DNA of 64,000 nt, from the NCBI RefSeq assembly GCF_028389875.1, contig NC_084672.1, positions 9,288,458-9,352,457 of the forward strand, written 5' to 3'. The notes under the pieces were generated by a model. That model worked only from the letters and a program-made list of their open reading frames with translations. It did not search any database and was not told the DNA's origin. Origin of the DNA: Rhea pennata. Its lineage: Eukaryota > Chordata > Aves > Rheiformes > Rheidae. This document shows positions 12,211 to 24,089 of the stretch, in pieces. The first letter of the stretch is position 1, and each line of letters starts with the position of its first letter. The translations under genes and the position numbers were made by a program.

Positions 12211-15200
12211 TCGATTGAAGAAAACCAAAGCTTATAGTCATGGTTTGTAGCTAAGGCCATGGAAAGAAACACTGCAGATAGCTGCGCAGAGGCAGCAGGA
12301 TTTTCATAGAAATATACCTCAGCTGTGTGTCTGTTCTGCTGGTCTGCATGAGTATGGGAGGGTGCTCACAAGAAACCAGGATAACATTATTTTCTACTTT
12401 CTTGAGTGCTTACATTGTGTACTATTCTCTGCTGCACAATGGTTTATTTCAGCACCAGGACATGAATTCTCAGATCAGGTTTTACTGACTATTCCTTGAA
12501 GGCTATTTTTTCTTTCTTACTCAAGAAAGTGAGCTGGGGTAGAGCCCTTGTGCTCTCCTGTACATGTTCAGAGTGCTGGGAGGACCATTGGGCTTGTCTC
12601 TACACACCACATCCTTTCTAGCTATGGTTTTTATAGAACACAACATAATCTAAGGATTGCCCAGAGTTAAAGAGTAAATCATCTTAGTGGTCAGGATTTC
12701 CTGGAAAAAAGTGAACCTGAATGGGCAGCTGCTGTTCCTCTCATGTATAAATCTTCCTGCCAGCATCTGCCTTGTTAAGTGTAGCTCAAGATGAGCCAAG
12801 CCTTGGAGGCAAAGCCAAGAGAATCAACTAAGGCAAAGGAAATAAAGTCAGGAGCAACTCGTTTTGATGCTGGGAACTTGCTGTCTGTAGCACTTGGATC
12901 TTCTAGAAGGCTGGTCACTGCCACGATGACATGAAGATTAAGGACAGTCAAACGTGAGTCTTTACACCCTAGGAGAAAGAATTGGGTTATCATATCACAG
13001 GTGAGAATGTGAATGAGAAAGGCGGTTTAACCAAGAAGAGATAAGGTCTTTGCCACATTTAACAAAGCAATGGGCAAGGAAGCTTTAAGAAACATCTCAG
13101 AAGTCCTTCATTCCCCCCTCCCAAGAGAAGCTAGAGAGTGCACCCAGCTCTCATACTGTTCCTCCACACCCAAGGAGCCACCCTGCTGGGCTCTGGCTGT
13201 ATGTACTCTCACCAACATGTTGCAGGTTATAATTGCAGTGGGGATCCCTAACAGGCAATTCCTGGCTGTAGAGCAAGGCAGGAGGCCTTTCAACTACAGT
13301 GAAGATGAGTCTCATGATTGGTAGAGTCACCCTGAAAGAGCGAGAAATCTGGTCTGAAGTACCAGCAGGGTTCAAGACCCAGGAGCTTGTCTCTGTGGGG
13401 CTGCCAACAGCCCAGGCCACCGGAGCCACAAAGCTAAAGACCACCTGCAAGTACTCTGTCCTGTTCCTTCCTGTCAGTCTCCTGTCCTCTTGGGAATGTT
13501 ATGTTCTCTGGGAAATTTTACTCATTTCCCAAAGAGAAAGATCTGGGGAGAAAAAGGATGAGAGAGAGTTAGTTGAATACGTGCAACTGCATGAGATGGC
13601 TCAGAAGTCTGTAAGCCTCGCCTGTGCTTTGCTGTCACTGCACTGACTGGTTCAAGTCTAGGCAGACATGAACATGCACTTCAGGAGCTGCTGGCTCTGA
13701 AGGATTTATTTGGGGTGGGTGCCCACTGCTGAGCATAGCAAGCAGCCAGTAGAGAAGACATTTCTATAAATGGTGAGCATAAATGGATGTAGCTTCTCCA
13801 GTTACACCTTCCCCCATAATCCCACGTGTAGATAATCCTATTCCAGGAAGGAGTAGCCAAAAGTCATCCTGCTGCCAGTATGACTTAGGTCATACTCGGT
13901 GGCATGTCCCACTGCCCATGGCGCTGGAGGCAGCCATGGCATTGGCACCCAGTGCTGCCTCTTCAGCCAGGTTGGGAGCTCAGTGTGGGGGTGTTATGCT
14001 GGAGCCAGGCCACTGAGACATCCCTTATGCCAGAGGAGTGCTCAGCATGCCAGAGAAGCCAGTTTTTCAGCTGCTTTGTGCTGCTAATGCTACGGAAAGG
14101 GGCTGCATCACAGCCATGGATCCGGCCTTTTGTGTCTCAGACTCTAAGGCCTGTTTTCTCCCTTTTTGTGCTGCTCAAAGCAGCAATGACTTTTGCAGCC
14201 CTTCTGGAATTGTTCCCTGGATCTTTTTTCTCCAATGGGCACAGGGAATGCCCGCAGGGAGGTGGCAGCTTGTATTAACATGCTGGAGTGGGTCTCTTGG
14301 CTGTCATACCCGGAAAGGGAAACAGACTCTCTACAAGTCTCTTTCTTTGACTGTCTTGCCCACAATCCTTCCATATCCATGCATCCGGCAGTGCTACCCA
14401 GAGAGGGCAGCAAGCCCTGGCCACCTCTGTCTATCTTTAGATCAAGCATTCTCACAAGTCTGAGGTCAAGAAACCCAAGCTGAGGGAGAAAAAGGAGAAC
14501 TTCTTCAGGATTTCTACAGAAGCAAAAAGAGAGGATTTCTTGCCTAAGACCTGCACAAGGAAGCCAAGCACTGGGACAAATGCAAAGAGCAGAGTGACTG
14601 GACCAAAATGCACTAGTAACATCCAGAGATGCCTTTGCTTAGGGACCTGCAAGGCAGAACTGGCAGCTGCAACCCAGCCAGCCCATGTGGGACACCTGGC
14701 CGCTAAATTCACCCATCAGCAGCCTCCTGCCCAACAGTCCAATGTGGCCCTTACTCCGGGGCAAGGGCAGCCAGTACCAGCTCTGTGCTGTGGTAATGAA
14801 CAGATGGCTCGGCAGCACAGTGATGCTGAGCTGGTGGCACCTGAGTGCCAGTATAAACCCCAAGCAAAGCAAAAGAACAAAGTCTGAGGCCTCTCACCTA
14901 GGTTCTGCACTCTCCCTGGAGCAGTGGCTGAGCAGAGCTACCTCCTAGCACTAGACAGGTAGCACTAGAGGGTTAAATTTATGAAAGGGAGCATACCTCC
15001 TCCCTGCCTCTCAGCAACCAGCCTGCTAAGGGAGAGGCAGAGAGAGCAGAGGAGCCAGGCTTTGGGAAAGCTCAGCCCTCTGCCTGGGGACCTGGCCTGT
15101 GTGCCTGCCTGCTGTGCAGGAGAGGAAGGAGATGTGAGCACCATGTCTTAGGATAGGGCACCTCATGCTGGCAGCTCCAGATATAGCCCAGAAAGCCTTT

Positions 15201-15925
15201 GTTTTAGTGATTTCTCCTCTTTCTGGCAGGGCAGTTGGCCCTGGCTCTGCCCTGCTGAGGCTGGTAGGCTGCAAGGGAGAAGGATGCTTCAGAGCAGTGT
15301 TAGGCTGCTGGGACCAGAAAGCTGGCCCAGGGCCAGGGACTACCCTCCTGGCTCTTTCTGATCAAATTCATGACCAGAGTCACCTGCACATCAGGCCAGG
15401 CCAGGCTTTTTCTCAGCTACCCTGTGCTAAGCATCCCCCCGACATGGTCACATGGTGAGTGGAGACAGCAGCAACATGGCTACATCCCCAGCGCTCCCCA
15501 AGGTTCTGCTGCATGAGAAGATGCTCCAGCACCACCAACATGGTGGCTGTGGGAGCACTGAATAGCAGGGGCACCGAGCACCAATTTTGCCATGATCGTA
15601 GGAGGTTTTGTAACCCATAAACGTCAGGGTCAAGCTTGCTGTACACCAAGCCCCATCATTAGGCTTAGCTGCTCCGTGTGCCCCACTGAAGGTGTTAGGA
15701 GCAAAAAAGAAATCTTTCAGGGGGCATTTCTTAAACCTTTCGCTCTTGAAATAGCCTCCCTGAGGGCTGATGAGTGCCCCAAGCGGGAAAGCCCATGTGC
15801 GTGGGAACGGAGCAGAGCGGCTGCTCCTGCACAGACAACATTTATAACTCAGAGCCAAGAGGTTTAGGGCAGAGCGCCCAGATCCTGGCTCATGGACCTG
15901 TGACAGCTTCTGCTGTCCCCCCAAA
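12211..15925. other. Intergenic stretch, nothing recognised
   Basis: Only short, overlapping random frames are present. A CTCF-like core (GCACTAGAGGG) occurs at about 14,962-14,972 on the plus strand but is a single unsupported motif. Confidence 0.55.
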
Positions 15926-16570
15926 AGCATCACACCCTCGGCCCCGGTCCGTGTGTACCCCCAGAAGAGCCATCGCTCCCCGAAGCCACCGAGGCAGGGG
16001 GACGCTGCTGCCGTTATCCCGCAGGAATCGCCAGCGAGCTGTTATCTGCCAATCAAAGGTGGGTGAGAAAAGAAACCCCCACAAAACAAGATGTCTGGTG
16101 TGAATCTCCCGATCTCGTTAGCCCGAGGGCTGCGCCAGACTCGGGCCGCGTGCAATCGCCGGCTCCGGGCCTTGCTTAGCAACAGGGCACGAAACAGCCT
16201 GAGGCCTCGCCGGAGAAAAAAAGGCCTTTTCTTGTCGGTGAAAGATTCATCGTTCGGGCTGAAAGTGGCCCCTCCCCTCTTTCAAATACTTGTCAGCAGG
16301 GAGAATACAGCTTAGATACTGGGCTGATCAGATCATGGCTAATCTGTTATTCCTTGCCACTAAAACTGCCAGAAGACTTTCAAACAACTTCACTGGGAGT
16401 GTGCGTGCGGCTGGAGGGAGCTGGCGGGAGGCACCAGGCTCCGCGGCGCAGCGGGGCTGCCGCGGCTGGGCCGGCCCCGCTCTGCCCCGGCGCCCAGCCA
16501 CACCGGGGGCATCGCCCTGCACGGACGAGACCCGGGGCTGGGAGCTGGGCCCTCCGGGCTTTGTGGCATA
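15926..16570. promoter_or_regulatory. Small CpG island with an X-box-like motif
   Basis: CpG density rises at 15,930-16,020, 16,110-16,210 and 16,410-16,560. A near-palindromic TTGCTTAGCAAC element lies at about 16,172-16,183 and resembles an RFX X-box or MARE half-site pair. No coding exon is recognisable on either strand. This may be an enhancer or a non-coding-transcript promoter, but nothing in the sequence settles which. Confidence 0.4.
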
Positions 16571-19480
16571 GAGGCTTTTCCTCCAAAACTAGCTTCCCAC
16601 CATGGAAGGACATTTCCCATGCATGCCTCAACACCACCAACGATGCCACCAGGAGGAGGGCCAGTGCAGAGAAAGGTGCTTTCCCCGACTACTCCCAACC
16701 CCCACCTTCCCCAGTCTGACATGTTTGCAAAAGGAAAAATGGACAAATCAAACAAACTCCCCCAAAGGTTTGCAGGAATTTCACGTGGTGGCCCAGATTC
16801 TGCTCTCCGTGGCACGAGGTTAAATCAAAGAGATGCTGTTAGTAGAGGAGCACACTTGCAAACATCTCCTATAAGCACATCTACCCCAAACGCCGAGGCT
16901 GGCGTGGGCAGCCGGCTCAGAGGACAGCAGTTGCAGGCAGCTACCTGCCCAGACAATGTACCCAGGGTCCCCTGGTGTTTGCTGGGCTCCACACTGCTGC
17001 GTCCTCTCTGCTCCTCTTTTCAGTGCTCATTAGATCAAGCTGCTGCCACTTTAGTGCCTTGAAGCCCCAGGAGCCTGGCGGAAATGCAGCAGGACAGCAG
17101 GCTGGGTAACGCTTTGTGCAGAGAATTAAAAACCAAAGCACTTTGGCCAAACCCCTGGACTTTACAATCTCGCGTTAAAAAAGTAGAACTTTAAAGTTAA
17201 AAACATAATGCATGCATACACACACACATACATAAATACTCATGCATTGTGGCTTTTGGGGGGGATTCTGGTAGTCAGAAGCCAAATTTTCCCTACCAGA
17301 ATAGGTTGCATGGAGCTATTTTAACCATTCCCATGAAACACATGGGTAAGGAGCAAGGCTCTGTGCCTGATCCCCAAGCGTGGCCTTGGCACTTGCTGCT
17401 CTGTCTCTGTCAAAATGTTTTACGTGCCCATGGGCCTCATCCATGCTCCCCAGCTCTGCTGCTGTGTCTGCCTTGCTCTAACCTGGAACTAAGCCTGGAT
17501 TTAGCCCTAAATCTAACCCTTCTGGGTCCAGCACTAACTGTATCTTATTGTGCAGGGCTGCTGCAGAAACAGACCCTCCGGTCACAGTTGGGCTTGTGAC
17601 AGAAAGGAAAACTTTCCTGAAGTGGCTGTGCTACTGAGAACCAGCGGGAGGGGGCCAAGGTGCCCAGCAAGTCTGGGGACTGCCTTACACCCTGGCAGCC
17701 TTCTCTTAGTCAGGAATAATTAATTACCTTCTTGAGGATCTTAGCTTCAGCCCTTCCCTGCTCAGGCACCAGCCCAGGAGAAGGGAGGGAGGGAGGAGAC
17801 GGCAGCGAAGAGGGTAGAGAATTAATTGGACATTGTGTTGGGAATCGCCTCCTGGTTGCTGTCAATCTTCAGAGTGAACAGCCTCTTGTCTCACTCAATA
17901 GGAACTTTATATGCTCCTTTAATCCTTCAGTCTGTATTGTCAGGGCTTCCCCCCTCCTCCTGTCTCTCCTTCCCACCGCAGGACTTTTGATGACCCCAGC
18001 TGTCTGAGGCGATACAAAGAAGCCCCTTAACTAACACTCTGTGATCTACACAGGCAATAAAGAGGCTCCCCTTGACAAGGATTTGTGGGCAGAATATATG
18101 CAAATGCCAGGACGTGTGCGGGTGGGGAGGTGAGTTGCAAAAGCCAGCGTGCGGCTTGGTGCAGCTCCTGGCCCCAGGATAGAGCTAGGAGATGCTGTGG
18201 CCCTGGCTGGGGAAGAGCCACAGGTGCAGCTTACAGTGCGGCACGGAGTTCAAGGAGGGATGGCACTAGGCAAGAAAATGTAGGAGGTGAGAGCTCAGGT
18301 GCATGGGTAGAGCTGGCTGGATCCTGTGTGGGCATTGCACACCCTGCCACATGGCTAAAACAAACAGGGGAGCCCCTTGCCCATCCACGCCTGCCTAGTA
18401 AAGACATCCATTGGCATGCAAAGGGGACTTTCAGCATGCGACCATGAATTTTAGGTCCTGCTGTCCCAAGCAGGATGGAGACCCACGGCCCCAACAGCCT
18501 ATGCGTAGCAGTTGGAAGACAGAGTCCTGTACTTGGCTGATGTTCCCATGCATGTCTGTCCAGGCTGCTTTTGCTCCATGCATGGCTGTCAAACCAGCAT
18601 CCCTCCCAACTCCCTAGCACTTGTGATTTATCTCTTCCTCCTGCAACATGATCTCATCTCACTGTCACCTCTTCCTCTGTCCCCTTCCAGTCCCTGACAC
18701 CTGATGATGCCAGCAGGCAGTCCAAGGCTTGTGTATCTGGGGACTCTTGCCCACTGAGCAGGATGCCCATGGAAACAACATCTCTCCCTGACTTCCTCTC
18801 AGCTACATGAATGGGGTCCTCACCTCTTCTTCCTTTGGTTCAGTATCTCTCAACAAGACAGAGAGTCTCTCTAGGGTAGGGAGAGCATAGTCAAGTCTTC
18901 TGCTGTCCCTCCTCAATTCAGTTTAGTGTTCCTCTCATCCTTCCTGGTAGATCTTCTCCCTAGTCTTGCTCCTCCTCAGCCTCGTCAGCAGTCCAGTGGT
19001 CTTTGCACTGCGGCCTGGAGCCCAGATTAGCTTACTTTCCTGGGGCTGGACACTCTCCTACCTAACTTCTCTAGCACTCGCTTATCCTGTGCAGCTCTGA
19101 CTTCTCCTTGCTACTATCTCATGAGTCTCTCTCCACCCTAAACAGAGACTGGGCTCTCCTCCACCGGCTAACTCTGTAATGTAGTCACCAGGGGATGCTC
19201 CGGTAACATCATGGAGCAGGTAGCTGGTGAATTCCCCAGGCATGACAGAGACCATGCTGCCTTGACACGAGAAGGAAGCCCAGGAACCAAGAACATTTGC
19301 TCTCATGCTCATTGGACCACCAAGGGGCCAAAAGTCTTCATCTGGCTGGGTGGACCGGGGATGGCTGCAGCGGCCTCCTGGAGCAAGCGCAGGTCTCTTG
19401 CTTCTACTGCGGGCTGCTCCTCTAGAGGCCAGCAGCCACCTCCTGAAGTCAGGAGGCCATGCTCCTTCCCACATTAGCAC
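16571..19480. other. Intergenic stretch, nothing recognised
   Basis: No supported gene. It contains a short CA-rich patch near 17,217-17,240 and pyrimidine-rich DNA near 18,600-19,080. Confidence 0.55.
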
Positions 19481-19492
19481 ATGAATAGGGCC

Positions 19493-19519
19493 GGGGGGGG
19501 GGGGAGGTGGGAAGGGGGG
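19493..19519 (+). repeat. G-tract with G-quadruplex potential
   Basis: A run of twelve G (19,493-19,504) is followed within a few bases by a three-G and then a six-G run. Four or more G3 tracts can be drawn with short loops, so the plus strand could fold into a G-quadruplex. Confidence 0.7.
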
Positions 19520-19778
19520 CAAGCCCCCACTGTCCACTCAAGCAAACAATTTGGCTAGCAAATTGACATAATTACAAGGGACAGAGAGAAAAGAAAGGCG
19601 AGCCCCCTCCCCTGCGCTCCAGAGGGCCCGACCCCTGCCGAGTTACTTAGACCCTTTGTGAGACTCAATGCTAGGTACTGATTAGGGAACGTATGCCCTT
19701 TTCAAGGGCTCTAAGTGATTGGCTGCCTTAATCTGATTACAATTTACAGCACTCCTTAAGAAGGGGTTGGAGTGTCTT

Positions 19779-20290
19779 TCACACACATACATGGACACAC
19801 CAGGCCTGACACGCACACGTTCGTGCCGACACAAAGGTGCATGTATGTGCACAGACACGCTGCGGCTGTTTGGCTGGCACTCACATGTGCAGAGATGCAC
19901 TGACATGGATACATGTGTGTAACATGCTGGCATGCACATACAGACATGCCAATACCACCAGGCACACGAGGGCAACATGCACATGCTGACACACCACTGC
20001 CAACAGGCGGTTTGCGACATGCTAGGTAATGTGTCTGCTCATATTCAAAAAGACTAAATGCACATGCAAAACCTTCACAGCTGCAAGGTGTGCAAGGGCA
20101 TGCAGAGCTGCAAATGTGCTGACATGCTACCAGCAAGTGATCAGGCGTGGCCCATGCCTCAGGCATGCAGCGGTGACCAGTTTCAGCCCAAACCCAGAGC
20201 TTACACAGTGTACCTGCTCACATACACTCACGTACATCGGGACACACACAAACAGCCCTCCTGCACGTGTGCACATGCATGATGGGGGTG
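19779..20290. repeat. Decayed CA/ACATG-rich simple repeat
   Basis: About 500 bases are dominated by imperfect ACAC, ACATG and TGCACATG words with no fixed period. This looks like an old, mutated CA microsatellite or minisatellite. The cysteine- and histidine-rich frames read through it on both strands are composition artefacts. Confidence 0.6.
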
Positions 20291-22445
20291 CTCACACACC
20301 CATGCAGCAGCCGGACCGGTGGCCCAATGCAGAGGCAAAGAAATAACATGCTGAGAATCTGCCTGTGCTCCCAGGCTGGCCAGCAGACAGGTGTCCACCT
20401 GCAGAGGCACAAGGACCCCGTTAGAAGCTGGGGGACAGTAGAGCAAAGGCTGTCCCTGCTGAGCTCGGCAGCAGCTTTCAGGAGCAGGAGTATGATCTAA
20501 GCCCACCTGCTAGCCTATTAAAAGCAGGATTAAATGGTGCTGTTCCCCACCTGCCCCTTTCCCCTTTGCGCTCTCTCTAACATCATCCCCTTGGGGAAAC
20601 CACTATCTTTACATCAGGGTTTTTTTAAACTTCTTTTCTACTCCATGCTCCATAGATCTCAGGGGATTAGCAGCCAGGCTGGGCCTTCCAGACAACTTGA
20701 AGGCTGGTTGTTTCAGCCAGTCCCCCCATGGGAGCTTTGGTCAATGCCTCCGGTGCTTCCCAGCCAATTTGTACTACCTAATCCCTGAGGGTATCAACAG
20801 CTCCTTTCTCACATGTACTTCCAGAGCAGGCCAATCCTCCACTCCCTGCGATCCCCTGTTGAGAAACCCTCTGTCCACTGCTGGGGCCGTGACTGCACTT
20901 CAAACGCACTAGCCCGACCTCGGCATTGTTTGCCAGGGAATTAAAACTGCAAGGCCAGCCCTAGAGAGTGATTTAGTTACTGAGACTGGGTTGAGTCCTG
21001 CAAGAGCATGGGCAATAAAATGCTTCACTGCCCAGGAGTCTGGGCAATTTAGGTGTCTTCCCACGAGGAGGAGGCAGAGTCTGAAGGACTGGGGAGAGCA
21101 GAGCAAACAGAGAGTGGAGCCTGAGCTCCTTCTGCCGGACACGTGCACACAGGACAGGACTGTCTCCTAGCGCCCGCTGCCCATAGCAGTGATGGAGATG
21201 CAGGCTGGCGGCCTCATTAAAGCCATGAGGCTCATTTGACCTTTTTGGTCACTGCTCTCCATAACCCTTGCAAGCTGCTGGGAAGAGGACAAGAGAGGCC
21301 ACAGGGGGCTGGATACAGCCTCCCCAAGGTTGTGTAGGGCAACAGGCTGCTCTCCCAGTGGGCAAGCTGTAAGGTTGGCACAGCTGGATTCTAGCACTTT
21401 GGGGACATGCCCAACAGCTCCTTCAGGAATGGGGGACAGAAGGGTCCTGGCTATGGTCACACAGCCAGCCTAAGAGGTCTGTTCCTGCTTTCAAGTAGTT
21501 TTGCAGATTTGGGACACAAAGTTTAGGACTGACTTTTAAAAAGGGGATTGTTTACAGCACCTGTCAGTAAATTTCTCTGTGATGACTTCTGACTGGCTCA
21601 ATGGATGAAGTTGTGAGCAGAAAATGGCTGTTACATCCTTTCCCTAGTGGAAACAGGCTGGGAGGAAACCTCTTTTCTCCAGCAGATCCCAGCACATGGA
21701 AATCAGGAATTGCTCCTCATTTTCTCAACCCCACACTTGGAAAAGGGTGCAGCTCCACATATGCTCAAACTTTGCTGTGACCATTCTCCAGAGACCATTT
21801 CCAACTCCTATAGGACTCTGCTTTGCCATCAGAATGGCGTAAGAGTCCAGGACAATACATTGTCATCTGACAAGAGGGCTAGAGTTTCAGATGGCCTGTG
21901 TACAGGATGGTTAGTGCTATCCCAGGTGAGCCAGGTAGACGTTCCAGGGGACAACTCATGTGGCAGCAGGAAAATGGAAAGGTCACAGAAATCTGGATGT
22001 GGGCAAGATCAGCCAGTGCATCTTCAGGACTACAGAAGACAGGTGCCCTCCCTGCCTGTGAACAGGGCATGCAGGGAGCAGGTGAGGGAGGGGGTTACTC
22101 AGCTGCTGAGATTTGTTGGGGCTAAGAAGGTATTTTCTTTGGAGTAAAATTAGCCTGGTAAAACGCTCTTGAGTTACAGACTACAGCCTGAATATCTGGC
22201 ATGAGGATGGGGAGACCTGTAGGTTTAGCGGACTAGGTCTGTTATTTAGGGATGATGAAGTAGTGGGCAGAGGGACACCAAGGAGGTGGCCTAGCCCAGG
22301 AACAAAGGTGCACCTTTTTAATAGAGACTTAGCTGAATTTCCCCATAGACAACAAGCCCTTGAGCTTTTCCTTTTCGTTTATCCCATGAAGCTAGGTTTG
22401 AAACCACTCCTATGAAGGACTGGCAGGCCTTTAACTATTAGTCTT
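20291..22445. other. Intergenic stretch, nothing recognised
   Basis: No recognisable gene. Text near 21,230-21,480 faintly recalls an old tRNA-derived SINE (MIR-like), but the match is too weak to annotate. Confidence 0.5.
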
Positions 22446-22446
22446 T

Positions 22447-22447
<1 letters not shown>

Positions 22448-22478
<31 letters not shown>

Positions 22479-22481
22479 TAC

Positions 22482-22512
<31 letters not shown>

Positions 22513-22513
22513 T
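22448..22513. repeat. (TA)n/(CA)n compound microsatellite
   Basis: Alternating TA runs are interrupted by CATATACATACA and end in a CA run. It is a compound dinucleotide repeat of about 65 bases. Confidence 0.95.
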
Positions 22514-23865
22514 AATAGCAAGGTTGTCTCAGGTCAAACAGAGACAGACCCTGGATCAGAACAGAGCATCTCCTGTCTGGCTGTCCCCATCCCCTCGCCA
22601 TGGCGGGGGAACACAGTGTTTCGGCACCTCCTCCTCTGTCACAATGTTTTTCAGCTCCACCAAGCAAAGTGTCCAATTAGAGCAGAGCCTCTTGCTTCCA
22701 TCTTTGCCGACATTTAATTAACATGCTGCTGCTGGCAGCCGCTGACAAATTCCAGAAACATATTGTAAAGGGTTTTTGTCTTTACCCAGCATGGAAAATA
22801 AGGGTGTCATATCCCAAGGGGATGTGAATAGCTACTTTTGACTCCCCCCCTCAGGTGTGAGAATTATAGCTAGACACAGTGAAGAGACCTATCAGCCCTC
22901 CCACCTCCTTTCTTTCTCTTTTCCTCTCCTGTTCCTCACCCTGGAAAACACACAGGTTTTGTGTTTGATTTTTATTCTTGCTACCTTCCTTCAGCTGTGA
23001 CTGAAGCCTGATGACTCTGCTGGATGGAAGAAGGACCCTTTAATATGTGTTCTATCTTTAGGCTCATCCCATCAGGATAACACTTTAAGTGGAAGGAATG
23101 GTCTGACGATGCTGGAAGAAATTGCTGAAACCAAGGAGAAGAAAAGGTCTTGCCAGCCTGCACGCTATGTGTGAACAAGGTTCCTAAAGATGTGATGGAG
23201 GCCTCAATATAGCAGTCAAGAGAAGTTAGCGGAGGGAGGCACATAAATGCCTAGCCAGATTGTGAAACGGGCCCTCATCCAGGCTCTGGATGGCAACGTT
23301 AGCACAGCGACAGCCACTGCACCCCAACACTATCTCCCCAAAAGCTCCAGACCAGCTTTTGCAGTGGATCCTGGCTTACCACTAGGGCTCACCACGGAAA
23401 GCCAGGCTGCTGGGTCCAACTGCACAGAGAAAGAGGCTCTGTTTTTAGCAAGGGGATACACAGAATTTAAGGACAGTGTCAGGTCCTAAGCCAGCTGGCT
23501 CCATTTCTGTAATTTGCCTGTACTGGAAGTGTTCATGCTCCACTTCAGCTCCAGGTCACCCTGCTGTACCCCAGCTCCTTGACTTTATTCTGAGCTTCTG
23601 GGCACCTACTCAGCTCCCCAAGTGCTCGGGCATGGACAGAGGGACACTTAGTCCCTTCCAGCTCAGCAGAGGTCACATCCTGCCCAGCCCCTTCACCATG
23701 GAGTTGGGGATCCCAAGCAGCTGCTTGCCTGGAAGGTGAACATGGCTCTGTCACTGTTTCTCAGCATAGCTGCTCTGTGTCACCCCGGGAGAAACAGGGT
23801 CTGGGCAACATCCCACCCCACTCCACTACTCACACAATGGGCATGGTCATGGAAAGAAAAACATA
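22514..23865. other. Intergenic stretch downstream of RHCG
   Basis: No gene is recognised between the microsatellite and the end of the RHCG 3' UTR. Confidence 0.55.
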
Positions 23866-23872
23866 TTGCTAT

Positions 23873-23878
23873 TTTATT
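23873..23878 (-). terminator. RHCG: Poly(A) signal AATAAA, RHCG
   Basis: On the minus strand an AATAAA hexamer lies about 530 bases beyond the RHCG stop codon. It is the first canonical signal I see after the stop, giving a predicted 3' UTR of roughly 550 bases. Use of the site is inferred. Confidence 0.6.
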
Positions 23879-24089
23879 CACATGAACAAATAACAAAAAT
23901 GAGAGAGAAGGGCAGGACAGCCTGGGAGCTTGGAGTCCTGCTGCCGTGGGAAGAAAGTAAGCTTGTGGCAGAAGGCAGCAGAGGAAAGGAGATCGTGATG
24001 CGCCCTGCACAGGCAGGCACAGCCCCTGGAAGGGCAGCCGCTTGCAGCAGCTGGACGAGGGAGGTCTCCACCATCCCTGTTCTCCTTCC

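Noticed and set aside
19756-20166. 136-codon cysteine-rich minus-strand frame
   Set aside because: Generated by the decayed CA/ACATG repeat.
21230-21480. MIR-like SINE resemblance
   Set aside because: Only scattered short matches to the remembered consensus; not enough to annotate.
1-23850. Search for the miR-9-3 hairpin expected from human synteny
   Set aside because: Neither mature miR-9 nor miR-9* words were seen on either strand; the locus probably lies left of the window.
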